Part shown: positions 36,036 to 46,919 of the stretch, one piece after another
How the letters are laid out: each line of letters opens with the position of its first letter
How positions within the stretch are numbered: the stretch's first letter is position 1
The notes under the pieces: model-generated
Database searches by the model: none
Seen by the model: only the letters and a program-made list of their open reading frames with translations
Told to the model about the DNA's origin: nothing
Assembly (NCBI RefSeq): GCF_003573695.1
Contig: NC_039362.1
Coordinates: 13,350,063 to 13,414,062, forward strand
From: Papaver somniferum
Taxonomy: Eukaryota > Streptophyta > Magnoliopsida > Ranunculales > Papaveraceae
DNA: 64,000 nucleotides
Direction: 5' to 3'
Translations under genes and position numbers: made by a program

Positions 36036-36715
36036 GAAGCTTTGAGAAGTTATGGATTCTGAAAGAATAATTGCAAGATTATTCATATCAAAACAAGATC
36101 ATGATGTGCGAAATTTTCGCAGAGATAATCACAAACAATGACATAAAAGAAAGGGGCGAACCTTTATGGCGTACACCCTAGTTCGCGAATAAAATTTCGC
36201 AAGAGGCAAATGTAAGACCTAAAGTACGTCATATTAGGGGTACCTGTTGCATGGCTCAGGGAAAGGCTACACCGCCACCGGAACCTGAGTCATGGAGATT
36301 TGGGGTCAATAAAGCCCATCCGGGAGAGGCACCTTGGATTCTCAGCTTAAGCATATGACTTGGGTTGGGACTAAGGTAATAAGGACTCTCCCAAGGAGTG
36401 CAGATCTGATCAAGGCGCCGAGGTACACGGTTGAGTCAAGAGTGCCAGGGACGTTTGAAGCGTACCTTGCCATTCTTGACAAGTCTTGGCTTATACTGCA
36501 CTCGGCCTGAAGAAAACCCCACTTAGGGTGCAGTCTCGTAACCATAAGCCCTATAGGTAAAAGGGATAAGAGGCTGCGAAAAAACTGGTTGTTGTTAAGA
36601 CTGGATGGGAGGAGGAAACCTTGTATGGTAGAAGTACGCCTCCTTGAAGGGGCAACCAGGGGGAGATAAGGGCGGCACCCTCCATTAGGGAGCTGATAAG
36701 TGTCTTAAGACGCAA
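36036..36715 (+). other. GC-richer non-coding block after pol
   Basis: From about 36,230 to 36,700 the composition becomes markedly richer in G and C than the flanks and no long frame exists. It has phrases such as GGGAAAGGCTACACCGCC and GGGGCAACCAGGGGGAG and looks structured. This part of Tat elements is normally non-coding; the role is unknown. Confidence 0.5.
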
Positions 36716-37022
36716 ATGTCATGAGGCTTTTTATTCGCAAGGTATTAAGGCTTGTCATATTTGTGCAACAATCCTGAAGAGGCAATAATACAAAAGAAAA
36801 GATAAGACGAGATCAATGGGTTTTCGCATGAAAGTGCGAAGACGTCCTGCGATTTCGTCGCAAGACGGCAATGTCATGGGGCTTTATTTTCGCAAGAATA
36901 TTTAGGCCTGTCATATTTCGCAACATTCCTGAAGAGGCCATAATACAAAAGAAAAAGTTAAGGCAAGATCAATGGGTTTTTGCATGAAAGTGCAAGGACG
37001 TCCTGCGATTTTGTCGCAATGA
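36716..37022 (+). repeat. Two-copy tandem repeat, period 155 bp
   Basis: Both copies begin ATGTCATG(A/G)GGCTTT and contain ATAATACAAAAGAAAA and GACGTCCTGCGATTT. Tandem repeats downstream of pol are common in Tat-type elements. Copy 1 is 36,716-36,870 and copy 2 is 36,871 to about 37,022. Confidence 0.85.
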
Positions 37023-37283
37023 CAAGAGGTGGCATAATAAGACCTTTAATTAGGAAGGCAAAATAAGACCACATGATAAAACAAAATATTTATAAGTATT
37101 CGTAACAGATTATTTTTTGCAAGAAAGATAATGAGAGGCAAGTATGGGAATCAATAACAAGAAGCATTATCTTTCTCATCAACAAAATACTAAAAGGAAA
37201 ATTGATTCCAAAGTTGGTTGAAAAATTATTCGCAAAAGTGATAAAAGTAAGACAATTCAAGAAGATAAAACTAGATAAGAAAC

Positions 37284-39517
37284 TCAAGCTTCAGTATTAA
37301 TTCCAGTAGCAGGAGATAACAGACGTTCTTCGCCAATGTTCTCATTATCGCAAGCCTCTCCTTCATTTCGGTTCTGATCTTCGCCTTGACTAGCACCTTG
37401 ATTATCTCCAACAATAACTTCTTCAGGAGAGATTTATTTCTCATTTTGATTAACACCATCAGATGCTTCCTTAGAAGGAATTTATTCTTCACCTTCCAAG
37501 AGGTCATCCTCTGCACCACTTTTATAATCATAATCACTATCAGCAGGACGAGTAACTTCATCATCATCTACTTCCAAAGGTTCAATTGATGTAGGAGGAA
37601 GAGATTTGGACAATAAAATATCATTTACAAGGACTTAATCCCGGAGATGAACTTGACGAAGAAGTGCTCTTGATGATTTCTATCTTGAATATCCTTAAAA
37701 TAAGCAAGATAATCAAGTCTTCTTTCTGCTCGGTCACGAGAACCAGTAAGGGAAGAGACGAACAATGCATTATCTTTGCGAATTTTGGCATATTTAGCCT
37801 CCCAAACAGAAATGGAGGAATGAAGATTCTTCTCAGACTCTGCGAAAGATAGAATACAAAATTTCAATAAGATGAAGAACTCAGAAAAGTATGACAAAGA
37901 AAAGATAGTTAAGGCAGTCAAACTATTATGACTACCTTCCTTTTGCGAAATAAGGTGTTGAATCAAGGACTGACAACTATTCTCCCAACGGTCCATTGCG
38001 TCATCAAATTTATCTCCAACTAAACCTTTAAGTCGAGACTGAAGATTTTTCTCTTTAGAAGTAAGAAAGGCATCTTTCTTCGCAAGAGAAGAATAAGATT
38101 CTTCTAATTTGGAATATTGTTCTTTAAGTTGATTCGCCTTTACACTTAAATCTATTCTACCTTGAATGAGTGTATCTCTTTCAGCGATAGATGACTCTGT
38201 TACTTCTTTAAGTTCATTTCTCAAAGAGCGAAGAGATTGCTCTTGGTCATCACATATTTTCTGAAAAATGCGTTGCGAAGATATCGCCATCTTGTTTAAA
38301 CAAGTTCGCTTCTCTTGAGATAAGGTTTTATTCTCATTTGATAAAGTTTTCATCCCTAAATTAGCTTTAGTTAAAGAATAAGAAAGGCGAGATACTTCAT
38401 TACTTAATAAATCTTGTCTCTGAACTAATTGGGTATTTTCATTGGTAAGATTATTTATATGATCAATAGAATATGAATAAAGGTTATTTAATTGGTTATA
38501 TTGATCCATCAAAATTTCTTTATCAACACGGGCTTCTTCAACAGCAAATTCAAATTGATATCAACACGGGTTTAAGGCTTAACATGCGAAAGAGGGATTT
38601 CAAGGATAATTAAATATGGGAAGGATAAAACCATTAAAAAGGCAAATTGAAGACACGGATAAGAAAATCATACATCTCAATTCATCATTCTTCTTGCGAA
38701 GATTATCACGATCCAACAAAACATTCCGAATCTTTTGATTTTCCAGACGAAGAGCATTACACTCTTTTTCCAAAGCTGTCTGCGAAGCAGCTCTGTCAGA
38801 ACCTAAATGCTTGCTCAGAATTCCTCAAACATTAGACTTGATAGGATCAATAGAAGACTTCTTTCCATCATCTAGGACTTCAGATAAAACTTTGAAAGCA
38901 ATGTCTATTCCTTCCACGGTTTCTTTCGAAAGAGGAAGAGACTCCGGTAGAGAACTGGTAGTGATAAAAGGTTGAGAAACATTCTCAATAGAAAGAGAAG
39001 AAGTTTCATTCACAAAAGGATCAACAAGGGGGTTTTCAATCATTGAAAGGTCAGCTGAAGAAATGAAGTCTGGGACAGCCTTTTCGCGAATTGGAGATAA
39101 AGGTTTATCTTGCGAAGATGTCGCAGGAGATTTAGAAGAGATAAGTAAGTGGAATGGAACAGAAGTTTGAACAGTTTTAAGGTGGCGAGATTTCTTGAGA
39201 GGTTTATTGACATCCTTATCACCCTGCGAATTACAATCCAGATAAGAAACAGAGGCAACAATATTTTTATTAGAAAAGGATAATGTTTCTTACTAACTTC
39301 TCATTCACAGACTTTCTTTTATGCGCAACAACCTTATGCTGCGGTTTGGGAATGTTAGGGTTTTGAACTGTAAATTTAGTGTTGGAGGCGCTTTTTCTGA
39401 AATAACAATAGTATGGGAATCACATAAACAACACCAAATAAGGCAGTAAACAAGATCAATTTCAGCAAAACCCGTAAAGAAGAAAAAAAAAAAGAAAACT
39501 AACCCTGATGAATCCAT
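37284..39517 (-). pseudogene. Antisense multi-exon coiled-coil gene in gypsy 1
   Basis: A gene on the strand opposite to pol. Exon 1 (39,504-39,517) gives MDSSG. The first intron, 39,397-39,503, runs GTTAGT...TTTCAG and is U-rich. Exon 2 reads on in frame (SASNTKFTVQNPN, then KPQHKVVAHKRKSVNEK), with one frameshift near 39,290 and one TGA near 38,826, through ALEKECNALRLENQKIRN to about 38,674. A second intron is likely (donor GTATGA near 38,673), but its acceptor is uncertain because of a small local duplication. The next exon is a strong coiled coil (NQLNNLYSYSIDHINNLTNE and so on). An intron of 96 bp, 37,840-37,935 (GTAGTC...TTCGCAG), is a multiple of three and so reads through. An acidic tail with two TAA codons ends GINTEA at 37,284. 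Antisense ORFs are known in Tat-lineage elements; function unknown. Confidence 0.75.
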
Positions 39518-39705
39518 GGAAAACACTAGCAGGAAGATTATTTCGAAGAAAATTACGAACGATGAAGATTTGCAGAAGAAATAATATGAAGATGAAGAAG
39601 AACTTAAAAAGATTGAAGAAGAAAGAAGAAAAATTGCGATAACGGAATTTGCAGAAGAACGATGAAGTTGCAGAAAAAATAAAAAGAAAGAAAAAGAGAG
39701 TGGAA

Positions 39706-39713
39706 TATATAGA
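39706..39713 (-). promoter_or_regulatory. Putative antisense TATA box in gypsy 1
   Basis: CTATATAT on the minus strand lies about 190 bp upstream of the antisense ATG at 39,517 and inside the element, not in the LTR. It would give the antisense gene its own promoter. This rests on sequence only. Confidence 0.45.
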
Positions 39714-39913
39714 GGGAATTTTTCCTCGAAAAGATAAACACGATTAATATGGAAATATATAAGCGGTTAAAAAGCAGCGGTTACAAAAGACGTGTCAAGA
39801 AACAGATGGAAGAAAGAGTACGTGTGATAAATGCAGAATGTGAAGAAATGAACAGCTGCGGCATTTCTCACATCATTCTCTACTTCGCAGAAAAGATATG
39901 AGAAGAGTCAAGA

Positions 39914-40394
39914 TTTAGTATCAGAATCTCGCAACAATAATATCTTAGCGAAATTATCAACAACACAACACAACACAACACAACAACGTCGCAGAACAAT
40001 TTCAGAAATGATATAATAAACGACGTCATCTAAAATCATGAGAAAGATGTGATGGTCCTGCGAAAATTAGAGAGTTTGCGAGATTAATATTTGTAAGATT
40101 GTGAGAATTTCGCAAGTCATATCCGAAAATAAAGGACAAATTAGCTGTCATCCACTATGTATTTCCCTATAAATAGTCGTTCAGTTGTTAAGGAAAGGGA
40201 GAGATCTTTTTTGAGTAAGAAATAAGTAAATAGGAGAGAGAAAGTCTAGAGCAGAGCTCATTCTTGATTCCTTTATCTTTTCTTGTAAGAATATCCAAAG
40301 ATTGATCAATAAAATTAAGAGTGTAAATCTAAAAATTAATTGAGTATTAATGAAATCATATGAGGGGTGCAGTGTAGGATTTCCTGCAACTACA
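39914..40394 (+). mobile_element. Gypsy 1 3' LTR
   Basis: 481 bp, ending CAACTACA; the extra 10 bp against the 5' LTR is an ACAAC microsatellite expansion near 39,965. The first two bases are TT rather than TG, a change at the element terminus that would affect integrase recognition. The TATA box is at 40,168-40,174. The sequence before it is purine-rich but no clean polypurine tract stands out. Confidence 0.92.
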
Positions 40395-40399
40395 TTTAC

Positions 40400-40835
40400 C
40401 TATATATATATCTCTAAAAATACAAAATCTTTTGTTTATCCAGGATTTCTGTGGTTCACGAACGGTGTACTTCAAAAAGGCTTCTATTTCATGGCACCTC
40501 TTACTAGATGCAACACAAGCAGGAATACAATGCTGGCAGCTAATGTACAACAGTGTACTGGAATTTCCTCCACATGGTTGAAGAAAGTGAAGGCTACAAT
40601 CAATGGTAAAAATCATTCCTTAAAATGGTTCTTGTCGTCGTATCAAAGTAATTAAAATTTCAGAAACCTGGTAAAAGATTTCATCAACAAAAGAAACAGC
40701 TTAAAATCTCGGATTTCTGCATCCTTAGAAGATATTGTTCACCATGAACGAATGTTGTCTCAATCTACAAATACTGTACGAAAACTAGAAAAAGAACTCA
40801 GTAAGTTGACAGTGTTTTCAAAAGACTTGGAGGAG
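40400..40835 (+). pseudogene. Copia internal remnant right of the gypsy insertion
   Basis: This continues the host copia element. A plus frame of 101 residues has PGFLWFTNGVLQKGF and CNTSRNTMLAANVQQCTG, which look once-coding but are unassigned. From about 40,655 a frame reads LVKDFINKRNSLKSRISASL then VHHERMLSQSTNTVRKLEKE and ends DLEE and a stop near 40,837; it is a clear coiled coil. It could be the extra 3' ORF of SIRE/Maximus-type elements. Confidence 0.5.
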
Positions 40836-41587
40836 TAAGACCGGATTACCAATAGGTTCATGTTACCTTGATTTTATATCTAAAGAGGGAACAAAACCTA
40901 GGGTTTATCTGTGGAGACAGATTTATCCTCTTATAGACTTTTCTGTGTGAGACAGATCTTTTTATTATCAAGTCTGTGATTTTGTGTTACAACAACTCTT
41001 GATTGTGGGTGAGATCAACTAAGGGAATCAAGTGCGCAGTATCTTGTTGGGATCAGAGGCGTAGGAGTACAACTGTACCTTGGATCGGTGGGAGACTGAT
41101 TAGGGTTCAACTATAGTCCAGTCAGAAGTTAGTTTGCAGTAGGCTAGTGTCTGCAGCGGCTTAATACAGTGTGTATTCAATCTGGACTAGGTCCCGGGGT
41201 ATTTCTGCATTTGCGGTTTCCTCGTTAACAAAATTTCTGGTGTCTGCGTTATTTCTTTTCCGCATTATATTTTATATAATTGAAATAATACAGCTTGTGC
41301 GTTCGTGATCATCAATTGGAAATCCAACCTTTGGTTGTTGATTTATATTGATTGATCCTTGGACATTGGTCTTTCGTACCATCCAAGTATTCCTTGTATT
41401 TGATAAAGACTCGCTATTGTTTTTAGCTTGAGTAAAAATCAAATCAAGAGAGAGATATTAACTCCTTGACTTTTATCTAGTTTGAGTCTGACTGTCTAGT
41501 TGATTCTCTAGCAAAGTATTTCGGAGTTAGTCCATACAGATTGTTAATCGAAATATTGGGTGGTGTTGTTAGATCCCCTCTTTTTCA
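40836..41587 (+). mobile_element. Copia 3' LTR, 5'-truncated
   Basis: It matches the last 750 bp of the 5' LTR (29,388-30,141) with scattered differences, and ends CTTTTTCA next to the CTTTT target duplication. About 1.6 kb of the LTR start is missing, probably lost in the same event that removed most of the interior. Confidence 0.88.
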
Positions 41588-41592
41588 CTTTT

Positions 41593-42715
41593 AACTCAAA
41601 AATCCATCATGACTGATTTTCTTGGTTCTTCAATGTCGTCTTAAATTCTTCGTCCTTCAAGTTCTTCTATGGTGAAGCCAGATTCAACTATCTTTTACCT
41701 TGATAGTTCGTGTATCATGATCTTGTTATTCTATTATCGAGGTTTTTATAATATCTTTCAGGAAAGATAAATAGTAATCTCAAAGTTCTCTTCGTCTCAG
41801 TCTTTATGATTCCTCAAGATAGATATCTGAAAATTATTTTTAATTCATAAGTCAAAGATTGTTCTTGAAAGGTGGTAAAGATTCCAGGATTCTTAGCTAA
41901 CCGAGTGTAGGTGTTTCGGATTTATGAGATTTGCTAGCTTTGTTTATTGCAGACAGATTTCTAAGCCTCGATCTTTGATCTAAATGAAAATCAAATAGGT
42001 TTATCTGTTAGAAGTAGATTGGTATCAAAATTCTTCACTTAGGTTGAAACAACTCTTAGGCTACAAAGGACGTCAACAAAGGGAATCAACTGCATAGAGC
42101 TTCCGAGGTTAAGAAACATAAGGATACGACTCTAACTGAATCGCTTAGAGGGTATATTATATATCCACTACATTCCAGTCTGAAGTCTGATAGTAGGCTA
42201 GTGTGTGTAGCTGCTTAATAAAATTTGGTGTTCAAATCTAAACGAGGTCTCGGTGTTTTTCTGCTATTGCGGTTTCCTTGTTAACAAAACTTATGGTGTC
42301 TTGTGTTTTCCCTGTCCACATTATATTGTTTATCTTTATAATAGGATTTACACAAGTAGTACGTATGTATTCAGTCTTATTAGATACGTCTATAGTAATT
42401 GTGATCGGTTATGAGACTCGTTGTTGTAGAATTAGTATCTTGAAAGATAAATGACAAGTTTCATACTTGGCAGAACTCCAATTGGATTATTTGGATAAAA
42501 CTAGATTGGATATTTATTTTTGGGATCGTCCAAGTACTTATCAATCAGGTTCACAGACTCTATTGTCTAAACTCTCTGATTGAGAAGAGATGGAGATATA
42601 AACTCTATATTCATATTATCAAGGATCATTAAGTTGTTCAACTTGAGATTGTATTAGGTTTTGTCCATACAGGTTGCTGAACGAAAAATTGCTAGATGAA
42701 AAAGTAATTGGTGGC
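41593..42715 (+). mobile_element. Old copia LTR fragment, plus strand
   Basis: It carries the usual 3' half of the long copia LTR: GTGAAGCCAGATTC near 41,675, the GATAGTAGGCTAGTG phrase near 42,190 and TCTCGGTGTTTTTCTGC near 42,247. It is closest to 26,630-27,703 and inverted relative to it, so the two old fragments face each other around the younger copia. No primer site follows. Confidence 0.65.
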
Positions 42716-42721
42716 ATATGA

Positions 42722-42842
42722 ATCAGATCTTTGGCTCACCTAAATAGAGCTCAAATATCTAAATTGGGGTGGAAACTGCTTGGAGATAGGAACTGTGTGT
42801 GGGGAGAAATCATGAAAGCTAAGTATTTCATAGAAACTTCTT
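42722..42842 (+). pseudogene. LINE 3' coding fragment
   Basis: A single frame reads LAHLNRAQISKLGWKLLGDR, then CVWGEIMKAKYF. This matches the region after reverse transcriptase in plant LINEs (N.ALLAK..WR.L...D..W....KAKY). Nothing else of the element is visible on either side. Confidence 0.7.
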
Positions 42843-42968
42843 TTTGATAAGCTTCGAAAAATTCCAAACGTTCTTCAACATGAAAAGTTATTATTGATTA
42901 CAGAGAAGAGTTAAAGGAAGGGTGTATTTGTAGTGTAAGAAACGGAAAAAAATATTCATATTACCAAA

Positions 42969-45488
42969 TGTTAGAGCATTCTATGTCGAACTCGCAAGCG
43001 TTTCTATCTCAAGATTGTTTGTAACGTTTAGTTGATCAAAACTATATACTTTATTTCTAGTCTACTTATAACTATGTCTCGGATTAGGATAGAATGTGTA
43101 GTTGAGCGGTGTTCACCAATTGAAGACGAAGATCTACTGAGGAGCTTGGAGGAACTTCATCAACAAAATGTATGTGGAGACTAAAACTTATCTATCACTT
43201 AGAAGTCTATTCTATTCTATCTTCTAATGAGATTAAGTCGTATAGCTATATAGAGTTTTACATTAAACGCATTTGCTATTTCGAGCGGAGTTTATCTCGC
43301 TTATCTATTTCTCGAAATATATGTTAGAAGCTTTTTGCTTTAACTATGTTCATCATATTCTTGACGAGTTTAGTTGGAGACAATTTATTTGTTGGAAACT
43401 AAATATTAAGTCAAAAGATGATCATGTGAAAATTTCCTTAAACATCTTACATCATTTGTGTGAGACTGTCATTTGATGTTCACTTGGGAAGTTTCATATT
43501 GATCATTCGATCAATTGAAAAATACTTGAAGCTAATGGTATGTGTGAGACCATTGTCGTCTTCTAAGGATGTTTTAATGATTGAAATGAGAGTTTTGAAC
43601 AAGTACCCATGTCTGGACGCAACACGGTATGCATACCTAGTATGTGAACTGTTTTGTGATGATTCAGATTCGGGAACCTTGTTTGCGTACCTAGTATGTG
43701 AACGGTTTTACCTGAGTTGGGTATGGGATGGCTGTTTGCGAACCGGGTTTGTGAACGGCTTGACATGCCAAGGTCCGGAGCTGTTGTTCGCGTATCTGGT
43801 TTGCAAACACAATGGTTAAGTTCTAAAATCAGTAATGTATGGTTCTCATACTCATGAAATAAAACATTTATGAATTAAGGAATGCAATCTTTGCAAACCG
43901 TAGCTTAATGTTCATGAATTTATTCTTGCATAAGTACTTTGTACGATTGCGAATTAATATGATTTTGTTTCAATTTGTTCATATATATTTCAATGAGATA
44001 GTGAACAATTGAACAACTCTATTTGAAACACAATTAGATTCATTTGATTATGTTTCATGATTGATTGATCATCATACTTGTTCTAGAAGTGTTAGATGAA
44101 TGTGGTTAAGACAAAAGTGTTCATATGGCTAACTTGGATTAACTGTTATTGAGCCAACTCAATATACACGTTTCGTATGATTACCCATATCCGAATGAAG
44201 GTATATTTCATTTGTGTGTAACAATCTAAGACTATCTAACGGTAGAAATTGATTTCTTTATTTTTTAAGCAGACTTAGCTTGAATCTTAAATCAGTATTT
44301 CATCTAACGATGAATATGAAATGCTTTGTTACTAAGCTATCTTACCTATGATTGTAAGCAACCCTGATTTGAAAATCTATATAAGGGAGAACTCTAGCAA
44401 CTGGAAAACCTAATCCCGCCACTTTCTTGTGTCCTAGTTGCAAATTAGAGTCGATTCTCCTTTAACCTAGGTTTTTCCAAAACCATTATAGGTTAACGAC
44501 TTGAAGACTTCATTTGGGATTCGTGAAGCTAGATCCAACTATTTTCTCTGTAGTAGTATATTCTGATCTTACTTTTTCTATCGTATTGAGTTTTATCTTT
44601 TCTAAGATTTACTCGAGATTTATCTCCGATAGGTAAGATATAAAAAGTAATCACAACAGTTCTTCATCTCAGACTCTTGTGATTCCGCCATAAATTTTTA
44701 TGTTAATCAGTTGGGTTATTGTGAGGTGATTTATATTTCTAGGCTGCTCTTCGGGAGTATAAGACCGAATTATCAATTGTCTCATGCTCACCTTGATTTA
44801 TTAAAAGACGGAACAAAAATCGAATAAAGAATAAACATATATGTGGGAGATAAATTTGTTTATAAGTCTTCGACCTTAGGTCGTAGCAACTCATAATTGT
44901 GGGTTAGATCAGCTAAGGGAATCAAGTGCGCGGAATACGGCATGATTCTTGAGGCGTAAGGAACGCGACTATACCTTAATCGGTGTGAGACTTGGTTAGG
45001 GCTCAACTACATTCCATTCTGAAGTTAACTTGTAGTAGGCTAGTGTCTGTAGCGGCTTAATACAGTGTGGTGTTCAAAGATGGACTAGGTCTCGGGGTTT
45101 TTCTTCATTTGTGGTTTCCTCGTTACGAAATTTTTTTGTGTCCGTGTTATTTCTTTTCCTCATTATATTTGTATATATAATTGAAATATCACAGGTTGTG
45201 CATAATTCAATCAATTGATAAATCTGACCTTGATTGTTGGATATAATTTGATTGACACTTGGACATTGGTCTTTGGTAACATCCAAGTTATTTCTCATAT
45301 CAATCAGGCTCACGGATTTCTATCTGTTCGATTTGCTGATTGCATTAAGAAATAGAGATAAATATCTTCGATATATCTCTTGATTGAGCTCGCTTTTAAG
45401 TTGGTGCTCTCGGAATTATATTGGAGTTTAGTCCATACAGATTTACGAACGAATTATTGGGTGTGGTTGTTATACCCCCTATTTTTAA
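42969..45488 (+). mobile_element. Copia 5' LTR
   Basis: A 2,520-bp LTR beginning TGTTAGAGCATTCTATG. The expected CA end reads AA at 45,487-45,488, just before the primer site. A short imperfect repeat built on ACCTAGTATGTGAAC lies at about 43,635-43,805, and a TATA-like box is at 44,378. Confidence 0.85.
44378..44386 (+). promoter_or_regulatory. Putative LTR TATA box
   Basis: TATATAAGG lies 1.4 kb into the LTR at the position conserved among the copia LTRs of this window, after CCCTGATTTGAAAATC, a phrase shared with the LTR at 27,765. Confidence 0.55.
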
Positions 45489-45490
45489 TT

Positions 45491-45502
45491 TGGTATCAGA
45501 GC
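45491..45502 (+). other. Copia primer-binding site
   Basis: TGGTATCAGAGC, an exact initiator-tRNA complement. Confidence 0.92.
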
Positions 45503-45554
45503 AGGAAAACACGCTAAGATCTCGTAAGTCTGTGTTTGTAGCAATCTGACTCTA

Positions 45555-46842
45555 TGACAGAAGTGTTATCTCAATAAACGTATCACCAGTCTTTGATGGC
45601 TCGAATTACTTATGGTTGAAAATTGTTATGCGTGCCTTTCTACAAGCGCGTGATTTTCAATCATCGGTTCGTGTTGTTAATGGATATGATCCTCCAATGG
45701 TTACAGTAGACGGTGTAACTATTTCAAAGGATACTGGTAGAGATAGTGAAGTTGATATTCTTGCTGCAAAGCAAAATTCTGAAGGATAAAATGCTATCAT
45801 TCATGCCATTACCTTAGATCTTAAGCACCATGTGACTACGTGCACTAAGTCTAAAGATTCTTTGGATATTTTAGAAATCTTATTTGAAGGGAATACCTCT
45901 GAGAAAGAAGTTAGGCTTCAAAACCTAAATTCTAATTGGGAAAACCTTTGTATGGTTGATGAAGATTCATTTGATGAGTTTAATCACAAAGTGTCTGAAA
46001 TTGTTAATACATCGTTTGCATTGGGTAAAACCATCCCTGAAAAGAAAATTTGGATGAAAATTCTCAGACCGCTGCCACCTAGATACGATTCTAAGAAACA
46101 TGCCATCGTTGAGGGAAATAACCTTGAAACACTTTACAGAAATACTCTTGTTGGGAAGTTAAAGATATTTGATCATGAGCACATATCCAAATCTAAATAG
46201 TATAATGTATTCAAAGTACAAAAGAACACTAAATTACTTAATAAAAGTAAAAAGGATGGCAACTCTGTGGATGATCCTATTGAGACTGAATCATCAGATG
46301 AATATCTTGACAACTCAGTCTCTCTGATCACAAGAAAGTTTATAGATCTTCTTTTGAAGAGAAGTAAACGGTTCACCAGAGATAAACCCAGATCATCAGT
46401 TAAAGCTCATGATCGTTTTCCTCCTAAAAACAGGGACACTTTCGACACTGATGGTAAGGATATGCCACAGTGCTTCAAGTGTAAAGGTTTTGGTCATTTT
46501 GCTAATGAGTGTCCAAATCGTAGAAAATACACTGGAAACAAAGGTATTGCTGCAACTCTTGATGAAATGTCTGATCACTATGATTCAAATGAAGATGAAA
46601 AATCAAGTGTAGCACTCCTTGGAGAAAATATTAATTTTGATAATTGTAGCAATACGTACATCAATCTTGATATTCTTTATGGAGAAACTTATTCGACCAC
46701 ATTGGAGGATGAACTGGATTTTACTCTTACTACTAAAAATTCTATCTTACACATTTCAGGTACTTCACTTTTTTTAGCAGCATGTTCAGCTATGGTGCCT
46801 GAACCATCCTCCACATTGACATGTTCTTATTATACTATTTAA
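45555..46842 (+). pseudogene. Copia gag, nearly full length, few lesions
   Basis: The frame runs from an ATG at 45,555 (MTEVLSQ then a TAA/frameshift) into NVSPVFDGSNYLWLKIVMRA, the N-terminal copia gag region. It continues through KHHVTTCTKSKDSLDILEIL, FNHKVSEIVNTSFALGKTIP and LPPRYDSKKHAIVEG to an acidic linker. A zinc knuckle CFKCKGFGHFANEC lies near 46,471-46,512. In-frame stops are at about 45,787 (TAA) and 46,198 (TAG). The C-terminal 100 residues end SSTLTCSYYTI and a stop. This is the best-preserved copia gag here. It would form the particle and bind RNA through the knuckle. Confidence 0.9.
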
Positions 46843-46919
46843 GGGTCATGAACTCTCTAGTTGTTTCAAGTATAAATACAAAGTAATATATGTCAACAAA
46901 CTGCAACGGAGAGAAAATC

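Larger units (their letters stand above)
31330..40394 (+). mobile_element. Gypsy element 1 (Tat/Ogre-type), complete but mutated
   Basis: A 9,065-bp element with LTRs of 471 and 481 bp and a perfect target duplication TTTAC (31,325-31,329 and 40,395-40,399). It holds a primer site, protease, reverse transcriptase, RNase H, second RNase H and integrase, then a long 3' region with an antisense gene. Gag is nearly absent. The second RNase H and antisense 3' gene are hallmarks of the Tat lineage. The LTRs differ at about 17 positions plus one 10-bp microsatellite change (roughly 96% identical by eye), so the insertion is fairly recent. Confidence 0.93.
27765..41587 (+). mobile_element. Copia element, internally deleted, hosting a nested gypsy
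   Basis: The 5' LTR starts TGTTAGAGCATAGC at 27,765 and a 3' LTR fragment ends CTTTTTCA at 41,587. Both ends are flanked by CTTTT (27,760-27,764 and 41,588-41,592), a perfect 5-bp target duplication, so these are the true termini. Removing the nested gypsy leaves about 4.75 kb, much shorter than a full element of this type. Only remnants of pol and a coiled-coil frame lie between the LTRs. Confidence 0.9.

Noticed and set aside
36200..36720. GC-rich block as a tRNA or rRNA gene
   Set aside because: No cloverleaf with anticodon and conserved T-loop could be traced, and no rRNA core phrase is present.
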